Numbered from the stretch's first letter, positions 33,441 through 44,843 are shown. The stretch is 45,164 bases of DNA from Thoreauomyces humboldtii (GCA_027596035.1 JADGJA010000089.1:1-45164); one strand, 5' to 3'. Program-made: numbers and translations. The notes: generated from the letters alone by a model not told the origin.

Positions 33441-35056
33441 TCAATCATCGATCACAACGACCTCCTGTCCGTCCTCGACAACGACCTTCAGAGGCTCCAC
33501 GAAGCTTGACGTGCATGGCTTGGTTCCCGTCGTGCAGATGGTGAAGAAGGATCCCGAAGGAGGCGGCGCGACGGTGACGTCCATCGACGACAACGAACAG
33601 TCGTCCGAGTCGTCGTCATGGTGGTCGTCGTCGTCCGAGGAGATGCAGATGATTTCCGGGGAGGATCGCTTCTGTCTTCGTCTCCTGCCTCTTGCGTTGG
33701 CCTTGGTCCTGGTGAAATGGGGAAACAGAAACGTATCGTCCCCGTGTCAGTGGAAGACTTATGTACGTGGTTCTCAAAAGGACTGCGAGACAAGGGGCGG
33801 GAAAACACTTACCGTCCGCCGCGACCCTGTGTCCCTTCATGAATATCGGTCGGCGGAGGGGATGTAGCTGTCGGAGCGATCCGGGAAAAGTAGTTGTTGG
33901 GAACAGCTACCCTTAGCTTTCCTTGCGTGTTTGATGAATCCGAACTTGTGCCGATGATGCGGTTCCGGACCGTGGGTGCTGAAGTCGATGGATTTTTGTT
34001 CTTTGGCACCTTTGGGAGATGGAACTGTGGACGTTTAAGCGTCTTCACAAAAGCATCGGCCCGTGCCTGCAAGACGTCAAAGTCATCGTCCGGGGGAGGT
34101 GGACGGGAGAGTTGCTCAGCCAGAACGAAGGAGGCGTATCGTAGGGCCTTGAACGCTTGGACGGGATTTCGAGCTGCCGCCAGGGTTGCTGGTGCCGTGT
34201 TGCTGTTGCGCGACGTCGGGTTGTGCGAGAAGGAAGCGAGAATCTCATCGGAGACCGATTTAGGGATGATCCTGTTGGGACGCCTGTCATCCCAGTTCGC
34301 GCCGAAGTCGGCGTACACCTGGTCCTTGATCGGCTCCGGTGGGTCCTTGAGGCATCCTCCGGTCGCGACCTGGATCAACGTTCCGTTGCTCAGCAACGCC
34401 TTGGCCTGGTGGAAACCTACGTAGGTGAAGTGGGTGACCTGAGCATCGGGAAATCGATCTGCCCAGGCGCGACCGTATCTTCGATGAAAGGAGAAAACAC
34501 ACCTGGTCAGTGCTCGAACGACTCCAAACAGAAGGAAAACTCGGGACAACAGTTACTTTATAGCTTGGGTCTTGACGAGATTCGTACGTCCTGGAAACGC
34601 GCACGCCTGGGGCATGTTTCCCTCCCTATCGCGGTAGTACATTTTCACTTCGACAACGGCGTACTTTGTACGGAGGGCATTGGCAAAGACCAAGTCTCCC
34701 GAATGCACGTTACCGTTCTTGAAGGGACAGGCGTATTCGTGCGCGACACAGAAGGGGTGACCCGGGACGCCGCCCTCGCTGATCAGACGATGCTCGAGGT
34801 CCAGCTCTTCACCGTTCCTTCCCGGACCCGCTCGACCGCTTTGCGGGCGTTCACGGGGTCCATGGTCAGGTCTGGCTTTCGAGTAGGGGGCAGCGACCAG
34901 CTTGGTGCGGACCGTCCTCGAGGGGCCTCCTGTGGGAATGGCGGTCGGGGTATGGGCGTCCCATTGGGTCTTGTAGTACATGTAGCCGAGCGACGTCGAC
35001 GTTGACGCGGACTGGGTCCACTGGGAACTGGGAGCGACTGCGCTTTCGTGGCCCAT
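33441..35056 (-). CDS. PD-(D/E)XK nuclease-like nuclear protein with C-terminal SUMO-interaction-like motifs
   Basis: Exons 34557-35056, 33813-34478 and 33441-33708 join in phase to 477 aa. The core reads HSGDLVF (candidate Asp), then YAVVEVKMYY (E-x-K), then TQAIKYGRAWADRFP (a Q-x-x-x-Y helix). That order of strand, strand and helix is typical of PD-(D/E)XK folds; no named family was recognised. The end has a basic nuclear-localisation-like cluster (NARGRRRRQKRSSP), directly followed by EIICISSDDDD, and the last residues are QEVVVIDD. Both look like SUMO-interaction motifs (hydrophobic core next to acidic residues). The 104-nt last intron has a perfect GTAAGT donor. An upstream ATG at 35113 would add a hydrophobic 19-residue start and is less likely for a nuclear protein. 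Nuclease activity is inference. Confidence 0.62.
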
Positions 35057-35273
35057 TTTCCGGAAGATCCACAAAGAAGAGCAGAGAGCGAGAGCTAGGT
35101 AGTTGCCACACAAGAAGAACGGGGGGAATGAGCAGAGCCCTCCTGCTGCTGCCTGGCGTCTCTGCCGTCTACTTGGAAGAGGGATGGAGGTCGGGCCGGT
35201 GGGGGCGTGTCAATGCGACCCACCCACCACGTAACGTCGGGAGGCGAGCGACGAACTGCGCCGGAGAGGATAG

Positions 35274-35313
35274 CCCTAACCCCTAACCCTAGAGGGCTGT
35301 CTTACGCAGCCCT
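35274..35313. promoter_or_regulatory. Interstitial telomere-like repeat and hairpin in a divergent promoter
   Basis: CCCTAACCCCTAACCCTAG at 35274-35292, more than two units of the CCCTAA/TTAGGG type. It is followed by an inverted repeat AGGGCTG (35293-35299) and CAGCCCT (35307-35313) around a 7-nt loop. It lies between the divergent starts at 35056 and 35442, as the shorter telo-box at 3706 does between MON1 and U2AF35. Confidence 0.55.
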
Positions 35314-35441
35314 AGCCCTAGTCCGTCGATTGAGTCCGAAGGGGCAGCATCGTACTGTAACGGTGTACATGAGCATGGACGAGCATCAACCTCACTTTCT
35401 GATTCCGAAACCAACCCCAAACTTGCAGCGCACCCATCAAA

Positions 35442-36455
35442 ATGTCGCAGGGACAGTCCACTCGATCCAGCGCGTGAGTCACAACAGGAGAAGGATGAAT
35501 AGAACTTGGCTGGCAAGCGCAGGCTCGAGCAGTGTGCGTGATCACCGGCATCTGACCATAAGCCCCCTCTTTCTTCAACGCAGTGATCGTGGTCGTCCGG
35601 CCCGAAGGTCGAGATCCAGGTACAATAAACGTCTCCATGCAGTCCGCTGAATGGATTCCCGAGTCCGCTTCTCCCAAGCTGACAGTGGCGAACTCCTCGC
35701 TTTTCCCTTCCAGGTCAGCTTCCTCAACATCTCGCTCCCGTTCCTACTCCCGCTCCTCCAGATCATCTGCATCCAGCTACTCCTCTCGCTCCCGTTCCAG
35801 CGTCTACTCCAGATCCTCATCGAGGTCGAGGTCTAGGTCGAGGGACCGATCCCGATCTCGTTCTCAATCTCCACGTCGCGCTGCTCGGCCTGGCGTCCGA
35901 ACTCGTGCCACCATCCCTCGCAGATCCTTGTCTCCCGTGCGTCCGAGTCCGATCGAGGTGTTGGTCAGAAACCTCAGCAAGAACGTCCATGACGGACATC
36001 TGAAGGAGATCATGTCCTACTACGGGACAGTCGACGAGGTCAAGATGATCATGCCTGCCATAGGTAAAGCCCGTCGAAGAACTCCCTCCAAGAACGGAGC
36101 CCCCAACCTCCATAGAATCTCACCCCTTCTTCCTTCTTTTTCACCTCCATCAGGACCAAAATCAGGAGCAGCAACAGTATCCTTCCAGAACCCATCGTGT
36201 GCTCGAAAGGTGATGGACTTCATGGACGGTGCTCAGATCGACGGGTTGCAGGTCTCTTGCATCATCGTGTCGGATGGACCCCATCCTCAACGACGACGAC
36301 CACCACCGCCAAAGTCGGTATATACCTGGCGAGCTTCTCCTCCTCCTCCTGCTCGTCGTAGACTCCCCACGTCCCCTCCGAGATCCCGTCGTCGCGCTTC
36401 AGTTAGCAGGAGTCCCGTTCGTAGACGGAGCCCACCCGCCCCCCGAAGGCGATGA
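35442..36455 (+). CDS. RNPS1: RNPS1-like RS-domain RNA-binding protein
   Basis: Four exons (35442-35473, 35584-35619, 35714-36063, 36154-36455) join in phase to 239 aa. An N-terminal Arg/Ser domain (about residues 11-75, many SR/RS pairs) precedes a single RRM (about 95-180): IEVLVRNLSKNVHDGHLKEI carries RNP2, a gap of YYGTVDEVKMIM follows, and AATVSFQNPSCARKVMDFMD holds the RNP1 position. RNP1 lacks the usual aromatic pair, as in other RNPS1 proteins that use the RRM to bind partners. The C-terminus is Arg/Pro/Ser-rich (RSRRRASVSRSPVRRRSP). Family knowledge: nuclear ASAP/PSAP and exon-junction-complex auxiliary factor in splicing. A general SR protein is the alternative. Confidence 0.85.
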
Positions 36456-36712
36456 AGGAGGACGCTTGCTTACCTCTCTCCTTTGCGCACCATCGTGCGT
36501 GTCATTGAAACGATGCCCCCAGATCGTCCCATGTATAAAACTGTATAAATGATCATCGGATTACCCCCACGCATTCTCGCTCTTCCATGGACTGTTATCG
36601 GAACACCCGCACAAGTAGGCATGGGGCGACGAAACGCACCTGAACATGGAGTTCCCAACCGAAAAATCTTGAAAAAAGGCCCCAGATGTCTGGTTTCTTC
36701 AACTTTTGTTTT

Positions 36713-39700
36713 TCATTTCCTATGAAACCAGCCCTTCTTCTTCTTCTCCTCGGCGGCCGCAGTCGCAGCAGCAGCAGCGGCGGCGGCAGCGGCCTCTCTT
36801 CGACTGCTACCGCTCTCCCTCCCTTCCCTTCCGTCCCTTCCGTCCCTCGCGTCCCTCCCGGAGGCAGCGGCACCACCATACCGTCCCGCACCCTCCGCAA
36901 CCTTCCCATCCCTGACGCTCAGATTCGCCATCCTCGCCTCGATGTTACCGACCCTACTGGCCACACCACTGCTTCCACCTCCACCACCTCCTCCTGTCCC
37001 TCTTCCACCGTCCCCGTTGATGTTGGGAGCGCTGTCGGCTCGGAACGCGCCGGGCCTCGGTTGAGCGAGACGGGCAGCCAGGGAGGGTCGTGCCGCCGGA
37101 ACCTGCTGCGGTTGTTGATCACGATACGATCCCGATCCCGATCCGGAGGCCGACCGACCGTATCGATCCGACGGACCTGCTGAACCATGACGATCCCGTT
37201 GTCGATCGCCGTACCCGTCGCCGCCGCCGCCGCCGCGCTGTTGTTGTTGTTGTTGTTGTTGCTGGGCTTCTTGACGGTCCCGCTGGACGGAGCGTTCCGA
37301 GGGTCGGGACTGGGGTTGGGAGGGACGTTGGGGACGTTGTGGACCGTGACGGTGGAGGTCTTTGAGGTCGTCGACGAAGACGCTTGGTGTCAGGATGTGG
37401 GTTGAGCCTATATTGCACATTTTGGTTTAGTGATTGATACCAAGATGGGAAGGTTCCATCGACTTGAGGATTTTAAAAAAAAACAAACTCTCACCGATGA
37501 TGACCTCCCGCTGCTGATCCTTCATGACATCGTAGCAAGCCTTCATCTCACTCGGTGTGACGCCTCCAAGCACAAAAGTGATGAGTCTGGGTCCGTTGGC
37601 TCTTAGATTGGCGGCGGGAGCGACAGCATTGAGACCCGTCTGAGGTCCTGCACCGCCGGCGACGGCCGATACGACCCCACGACGGTTGGCCCAGTTCGCC
37701 TTCGAGCGGATGGACGCGGTGGGTGTGGAGGGAGATCCGGTGGCGGGAGAACCGGATGCGGCCCACGTCATGGGTCGACCTCCGAGTTCGCTAGGTGGAG
37801 GTTCCCGGATCCAGGGAAAGACGGTCGCATCCGCCAAGTTCTTGACCGTGTCCTGTTTTGCAACAAATCAGTCCACGTGGCCCCTCCATGTCGCTCCCCG
37901 CGAAGCTACCCGAACCTAACCTCCATCATGTACTTCAATATCGGCGTAAACCGCGTGTTCTCAAACTTCACCGGCTTTCCTCGATCCCTCATGCCGTAAG
38001 CGTACTGACCGCGACCCTCCCTTCCTCGTCCCATCAAGCTGGCGCTCAACCTGACTCCGAGCATGCTAAGGTTGTGTACGGCTTGAGACTCTTCCAGGGT
38101 GAGTCGAGCAGAGTCGAGCAGTTTTTGACGATCCCCGTCCGAGAGTCCGTTTTGAACGACAAGGAACAGCATGACTAGGCGGAGCTTGTCTTCGTGGCTA
38201 AGATGTGGCCAGGAGGGTCGATGAGAAAAGGCGCAAATGCAAAGGATCAACATAGCGTGGGAGAGGGACGTTACATGATGCGCGCATCGTCGAGCAGACC
38301 CAGGATTTCCGTGAGTGACAGTTTCGGAGACTTTCCATCCGAGGTCTCACCGACTGCCAGATCCTGCTCGACCTGACCGACCCGCTCCAGACGCGTCTGG
38401 TTGTACTCCTTCATGGCTTCGGCACACATGGAGGTGTGTATCGAATATTTTGCCTTCATCTCCTGGTACTGCGGCAGATGCGCCATCGTGTCCTTCAGAG
38501 CCTGTATCGCATTCGCACCGGACCTGACAAGACAGTCAGCACTCGTCATCGTAACGTCACAAAGTGGAAAAGATCCAACTAACCCAGAGCTTCCCCCCGA
38601 GTTCAGCGCAAAGGCTGCAGCCTTATTCTCGGTGGTAAACTTGTTGACTTCAGCAGCCAGAAACTCCATAACCTCTGCAATATGCCAGTGGCGAGCCTGG
38701 TTCCAGACCACGTCAGACTCGTCCAGCTTCACAGGATCTGTCGCGTCCTCAGGCAAGTATTTCATGTCGACCAGGCCGAGGACGTCCATGACCATGCTCT
38801 GGTACGTAAAGTGGTGGAGGAGAGGGGTGAGGATGTCCGCTGATCGGTCGACGATGAGAAGGATGCCGCGTTGGTACTGAGTGGCAGGCGGAAAGTCCTT
38901 GTCGAGCCGAGAGAGATTGTCGAGCTCCGTTTGAACAATGTTGGCCAGTTTCCCGTTCACGGAAGGTTTGGCCCCGTTCGTTGGATCATGGTACCGGATG
39001 TAAGGATACTCGCCCAGTGAAGCCAGAACAGTGGCTAACTGATGAAGCGGCAAAAGTTGAGAGAACAGTCGGGCCGGTGGATAGGTTTCATGTGACGGCC
39101 ATGTTCGCTAGACGTACCCGCTTCCCTATCTTCTCGAGCTCGTAGTTTTGGAATGAGGGACTTTGTGGGTTGAATGTGGTTTTGAGGGAGGAATGCAGAT
39201 CGACCGTGAAGACGTGGGATTCAGGTGCTGGAAAAAAAGGGGCATGAGTTAGGAGCCTAACTTTCACTTTTGATGAATCATTTTGAACGAACCAGAGAAG
39301 TCCACGTTGAGCTCCTTTAGCGATCGAATGAACGAAGATGCAGGTGACCGCTTGATCTTGTCGAACAGGGTATCGGGTAATGCTGGTGAACCCATTCCGT
39401 GACGTCAGACCACCAGCAGCAAAGAGACCTTTCCGAGTTGGCAGATCGTCGGACTCACGTGCTGTACAGAAGATGTGAATCTGAGCGTACGGCGGATTGG
39501 GTTGCGAGAAATCGTCCATGATGTGCTGAATCGAACTCGGATCCGGGGAGATGAAGTAGATGACCTCGCGGTCGGGATACGCCTGTCTACGCTTTGCAAG
39601 ACCTTCCACGCCTGGCGAGAAACGTGGAAAGGCATTTCATCGTCAGTCTCTCTCTCTCTCCGTGCTCTTCGCACGTACGAATGCGTCCCCAGCCCGAGAT

Positions 39701-39950
39701 GGTCTCGTACAGATGACGTGTTCGTCGGTGAGGTCCGCGAGCTTGACGACGGTGTTCAGGATGCGCAGGGCTTCGATGTCCACGACCATGACCTTCCAGC
39801 GTCCGGGAGGATCGACGGCCTTGACCATGTCGTCCAAGATCTCTGGAAAGAGGGTTGCGTCAACCTTGAAGCACTTTTGTGGGGGAAAGCAGAGCCAAAG
39901 GTTTACAAGGCTCTTCACATACTCTTTCTGATGACATCTATCACGGTCAT
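36713..39950 (-). CDS. SEC1: Sec1/Munc18 protein SEC1
   Basis: Multi-exon gene. It starts MTVIDVIRK at 39950, which splices in phase to KILDDMVKAVDPPGRWKVMV and LNTVVKLADLTDEHV. SM-family landmarks follow: EVIYFISPDPSSIQHIMDD, then QRGILLIVDRSADILTPLLH with FTYQSMVMDVLGL, LSHEDKLRLVMLFLVVQNGL, and the end block LITFVLGGVTPSEMKACYDV, REVIIG-STHILTPSVFVDDL. Family knowledge: binds assembled exocytic SNAREs at the plasma membrane. After the SM fold the protein continues about 215 residues with poly-Gln, poly-Gly, SGSGSGSYR and poly-Ala stretches and finishes EEKKKKGWFHRK, a basic end. Internal exon borders beyond those quoted are approximate. Confidence 0.92.
37221..37264. repeat. Trinucleotide runs in the SEC1 tail
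   Basis: A (CCG)n run (37221-37236) next to a (TTG)n run (37240-37262), reading as Gly-rich and poly-Gln on the minus (coding) strand. In-frame length variation would be tolerated. Confidence 0.85.
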
Positions 39951-40521
39951 GGTGTCGAGGAGTTTGGGGTGGAGGAAGAATGGGGGTCGAGAGCGTCCGC
40001 CGCTGACTGGAGGTTTTGGCTTGGGGGGTGGTGGCGGTTGGCGGTTGGAAGGTGCTCACCCTCCTTCACACAGCAAGAGCCGGCCCGAGGGGAGGAAACC
40101 TGTTTATGGTGGCAGCAGTTGAGCCCCTCTGTGTTTTGAGTCTCTGTCTCTCTCTCTCTCTAGTTGCCGAACGTGGTGATGGCAAGGTCCAATGCGGTGG
40201 GGTTTCTACACAGAGCATCGCCCGTGGTGTGTGTGTCACACGAGGGGGTCTCACACCGAGCATCATTCCCAAGTTGTGTGTGTGTGGCGCAGGCATCCAA
40301 TGAGCAAATGACAGGTTCGAGATGGAAGAAAGCTGAGCTGACTCATCCCTCTTTTCCGCCCGCCCCGCCTTCTCCTTCCCGTTTGCTGTCGGATGGGTCC
40401 GGACCCTCGATCCCAGTGCGACTACTTTGGGTATTTCAGTCCATAAGATAGACCCATAACCCACTCACTCTGCAGGACGGAAAGGAAAAAGACCGTTTGA
40501 CAAGGCCTCCACCAGGCAAAG
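39951..40521. other. Divergent SEC1/WD40 intergenic region with low-complexity repeats
   Basis: About 570 nt with no supported gene. It contains a TC microsatellite (about 40142-40161) and a degenerate two-unit repeat ending in TG runs. Short open frames across it are compositional. Confidence 0.5.
40198..40287. repeat. Degenerate tandem repeat ending in GT runs
   Basis: Two units of about 40 nt (near 40198-40235 and 40244-40287) share GGGGT, ACAC, GAGCATC, CCC and a terminal GTGTGTGTG run. Intergenic. Confidence 0.6.
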
Positions 40522-43500
40522 ATGCTAGCAGAACGGCAAGGCTCTACGTTCGGTGGCTCTCGAGGTCCCTCCGCTGCTGCAACGAGGGCTCCCTCCTACA
40601 GGCCATCGGCTCGTACAACAAGGCCTCCCACCACCCGTGCAGCACCGGGCAGCAATGCGTTCGCTCAACAGCGTGCACAGGTGTCTGGGAATGCAATGGC
40701 CGGGATCAAAGGTTCTCTTTTCTTGAGCGCTTCGCCCTTTCGCTTTTGCACCTGTCACCTGACCAGCCCCTTCTTCTTCACCATGTAGCCGTGGACGCTT
40801 CCTTGGGAGGAGAAAACGTCAGGATCGCGGGACGGATGATCGTCACCACCACCCTGAAGCGATCCTTGGCCGTCGACCAGGCCATCACGAACTTTGACAT
40901 ATCCGTCGTGGCGAACCTTCTGGCGACCTGTGTGGGAAGGATCGTCTACCTGTGGAACTTGGAGACGTTGGCCGTCATCCACAAGGTACTTCCCCCTGGA
41001 ACATTCGTCTCCATGTTCACCAAGAGGGACCGATCAACTCATCGCATCTCCGTTTCGACACCAGTTTGGCAGAAACACCGGAAGCGTCCATCGAGGTATT
41101 CCCAGTTTTCGGATTCGTGGTGACCCGCTGTCGAGACGTCGAGGCTGACGCTCGGTCAAACCCAGAGAACATCCGAGACTGCTGCTTCAACACGACTGGC
41201 TCCCTTCTCGCGACGTGCAGCGAGGACGCGCGCATCGTCGTATGGAACGTTCATTCCAAGAAGACGGAAAAGTGAGTGGACGTGCAAGTCTCTGGGAGTT
41301 TGCCCAACAACATCAATCGAGGTCGGTACAAGACTGACATGTGCAATTCGCAGGGTCATCGAGGCACACAAAGGCATAATCTACCAGATCAGCTTCTCCG
41401 AGGACGGCAAACAGATCATCTCAGCGTCCGACGACGGTCGTGTCCACATCTACGACTGGAAGACAGGTGTCGTCGTTTTCGTTGGACTGCTGCTGCTGCA
41501 ACAAGGGAAAACTCGTAGCCAACCTTGACACATCTTTCGCAGCTGCACTGGTCCACTCGTTCATGCGACATCCTTCAGCGGTTAGATGTTTCGATTTCGA
41601 TTATGCGCATCCGGACCGGATCATATGCGGAACCATCGACGGACACACGAGTACCTGGGACACGTCGTACCAGCTCAAACTGGACGACATCCGACCCGAT
41701 CGTGACTGGTAGCCGCATGGATCCCTTTCCCTTCCGTCTTCCAAGAAGCTCATGCTCAGTCTGCTTTCCAGGGCGGAAAACGGAGCGGAGCAAAACTTGA
41801 TGGGATGGGCCGATCCAAAGAAACACCACACAGGATCCATCCTATCACTACAGATATCACCTCACAGCCGATTTCTTGCCACCGGCGCCTCGGATCACAC
41901 GTGCAAGCTGTGGAGTATCACTTCCTACGCGAAAGACTACGAGGCCGTTCAGCACGAACTCCAGGTAACAACCAAAAGGTTTACACCCTAAGTTCTTGCG
42001 GAGACTTTCGGATCGCTGAACGAGCGGGGGCGGATGTCCCGCGCAGTAGGAGGCGGACCGCACGTGGAATCGAATGAACGATTACATACATCTCGAGGAC
42101 TCGGATCCTGGAATGGACGCGCAGGTCAAGAGCGGGGATCTGTCGGCTTGGAAGATTGGAGATGTGAGTGCCAGAAACGTGTCTTCGTCTTTGTGCGGTG
42201 GTCTTTCAGGACTGAGGCAGCAGTTGGTGTTACAGGCAGCGATATCCCAGGGGTATCACGGAGACCTCATGTACACGTTTCGACACGACGGGCCGGTCCT
42301 GTCTGTCAAATTCAACCGATCGTCAAGGTACGGTCCTTTTTCTCGCCTGCCCGCTATCAAAGTCATCTCGATCCTGATCGTTTCTTTTGTTTGAACATCT
42401 GGCAGCATGGTAATAACAGGCTGCATGGACTCGACATGTCGATTATGGTCGACACGTCGCGGAGACATGTTGTTCCAGATCAACGTACCCGCACCCGTGT
42501 CCTCCATCCACGTGGACGAGAACGATGCAATGTATTGCGTGTGTCAAAATCGACTGCTCGTGAGTTTCCCGACGAGTTTTGCACCAAAATGACCAAGAGC
42601 GAGTTTCTGACTTGTGTGCTTGCTTCAGTTCTTTGACATCAAAGCGAACGCGAAGGAGGAGGACTTGCCGTCTTATTGGTGAGACCAGCAATCCGTCTCC
42701 GAAATGCTCTGATACTGTTTGTCTGAGCTAACGTTATCTTTTCCGGGCATTGCAGGCAACGTCGCTCTCTGGAACGGTTGACAGAGGACGCCATTCAGGC
42801 TGAAGACATGCGACGAAAGGGAACAGCTGCCGGTCCGGACGGGGAGAAACCTATGTCTGCTGAAGATCAGGAGCTCGTCAATAAGATCAGAGACGAGATG
42901 GCGGACGGAGGAGTGCAAAAGAGTAAGTCTATTGTATTGTTTGCTTCGACCTCCTGTGTCTGATTACCCTTCGGTAATGAGCAGAAATCACGATGACGGA
43001 ACTCCGAACATTGATTTCGCATGGAATGGTCGCACCTTCGTTCCTACCTACCCTCGTCTCCCAGTTCGAGAGCGTGGACGCGAGCGTGCTTTCCGCGAAC
43101 CTCAAGAGGGCAAGTTCTTTTTTCCTCTTTGAACAATCACCCTCATGATACCTTTGTCATGGCTAACATCTTTGCGCCTTGAAACAGAAAGAAGTTCCAG
43201 CTTCCCAGCTTCTTCGCGTCTTGGCATCAACACCCTTCCATCCTCGCGACATCTTCACAGCTCTATCCTCCCTGCACGCCGACTCTCTTCTGGACATGAT
43301 CAAGCGCGGAGAAAGCATCGCCGATGCCCTGATCAAACTCGGATTCAAACCACTTGCTGCTGGTCAGGACGCGGAGCTCGGGATCGGGGGTGCAGGGAGC
43401 GGTGGAGCAGGAGGAGCCGGTGGTGGTGGTGGTGGTGGCGGTGGTGCAGGTGACGGGGTTTTCTTCAACTTCAGGGATTTCGCACCGAGGAGGATGCGGT

Positions 43501-44758
43501 TCCGTAAGTCATCGTTTCTCTCTCTCACGCTTTTGTTCGTTTTTGTCACTTTGTCTCATCGGATCTCCCTTTCCTGGCCTTCCCAGAATCGGCGTACGAT
43601 GCGCGTCACACATCCCCACGCATCGGACACCCTTACCCCCGCAACCCTCGCGACATCTACGCATCCGGGGACTACTGGGACGATGACTATTCGGACGAGT
43701 ATGATGACCCCTTCCTTTACGAGGAGGAACTACGAGGCATGACGGATCGAAGACAGCCAAGAGGAAAGGTGCTGCACTTTATCCCATCCGAGCAGATGAA
43801 GCTCCTGAAGGGTGAGAGGCGAATTGTCAGAGTTTCTTGGTGATGGAGACGACGTTTGATTCTGAGCAACCCGATGGCTGGGCTAGATTTCCATGCCAAC
43901 AGGGAGATGAAACCCATCTTCTTGAGAGATCTCGTGCTGGATCTGAATCCCGTTGGTGGGTATCCGAACTTCAACACAGACGCCGAGACAAGGGATACGA
44001 GAGTAAGTTGGTAATCTGCAAAAAGTCCACATGGAGTTACCTCTAACAGCCTTCCCATCATTATTATTTTTTGCAATAGCCGATGATAGCGAACCGTTCC
44101 GTCCCAAGACAAGGCGTTCGTTTCAATGACATGTAAACGGATGAGATCGTTACTCGACCACGTCACGTCTTCATGGTTCTCACACGTCCACGACCGTTTT
44201 CACAGGAACACGTACGGTCGAATGACGAAATCGAAGATCCAGGGAAGACGAGGAGGGATCGACCAATCCTTCAGCTTCCGAGACCTTCCCTTGCATCTCG
44301 GTGCAGCCGGTTCCACCGTCGGTTCGAGTTCGCAGACCATGTTCCAGCCATCTCGGTATTACAGAAAAACACGTTCACCATTCATCTATCCCTCTTCTCA
44401 CTTTCCCTCTTTCGTCTTTGCTCACATGTCAATTTTTTTTGCGACCAGATACGTACGAGCCCGCGGTCTCAACATCAGCTTCCAACCTCCTCGAAACGGC
44501 GGTACGGTCGGTGGACAGCGTCTCCGTGGACACGTGTACGCTGAACCGATTGTCATCAGACAGAAGCGGGGACAGGTAGGCGTGTGGGGAGCCAGTTGCT
44601 TCAAAAGTTGGAAAGACTCGCGGGCTGAGTGGTGTGAGATTTCGTTTTTGCAGGATGTCAGACAGCAGTTCATCGTGGGACGATCGGTGGGGATGCGGGA
44701 TTCGAACATCGACGAGGAATATGATGATGAAGAAGAGGAAGAGGAGGAGGAGGAGTGA
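40522..44758 (+). CDS. Large WD40-repeat protein of unknown function with acidic tail
   Basis: A gene of many exons. A Ser/Arg/Pro N-terminus (MLAERQGSTFGGSRGPS) leads to a WD40 array: NLLATCVGRIVYLWNLETLA, GSLLATCSEDARIVVWNVHS, QISFSEDGKQIISASDDGRV, SPHSRFLATGASDHTCKLW and VITGCMDSTCRLWSTRRGDM. Then come a helical region (LERLTEDAIQAEDMRR; VPASQLLRVLASTPFHPRDI; LLDMIKRGESIADALIKLGF), a poly-Gly/Ala run, an acidic Tyr-rich part and MKPIFLRDLVLDLNPVGGYP. The final exons join in phase through NDM-NTYGRMTKSK, QPSR-YVRARGLNISF and KRGQ-DVRQQFIVGRS to a poly-Glu end. I do not recognise the family. A stop at 44136 is the fallback if the last introns are not used. Confidence 0.7.
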
Positions 44759-44843
44759 GTGGGCTGTCGGTGGAGATGCGGGATTCAAACATTGATGGGG
44801 AATATGGTGATGAGGAAGAGGTGGAGGAGGAGGAAAAGTGAGG
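44683..44843 (+). repeat. Tandem duplication of the last WD40-gene exon end
   Basis: The segment GTGGGGATGCGGGATTC through the GA-rich run and stop (44683-44758) is repeated directly as about 44770-44843 (GTGGAGATGCGGGATTC...). The copy keeps the frame MRDSNIDGEYGDEEEVEEEEK and its own stop but lies after the first stop codon. Confidence 0.75.

Noticed and set aside
33106..33867. Plus-strand open frame of 253 codons
   Set aside because: It overlaps the last exons and intron of the minus-strand PD-(D/E)XK-like gene, whose splice phases and motifs are coherent; the plus-strand translation is low complexity without a domain.
44053..44136. End of the WD40 gene at the stop codon at 44134-44136
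   Set aside because: Using the GTAAAC donor directly after GACAT and the acceptor before GAACACG keeps phase into three further coherent exons ending in an acidic tail; kept only as fallback.
44680..44712. A minus-strand GTTCGAATCCCGC that looks like a tRNA T-arm
   Set aside because: It lies within the coding end of the WD40 gene and no acceptor, D or anticodon stem can be formed around it.
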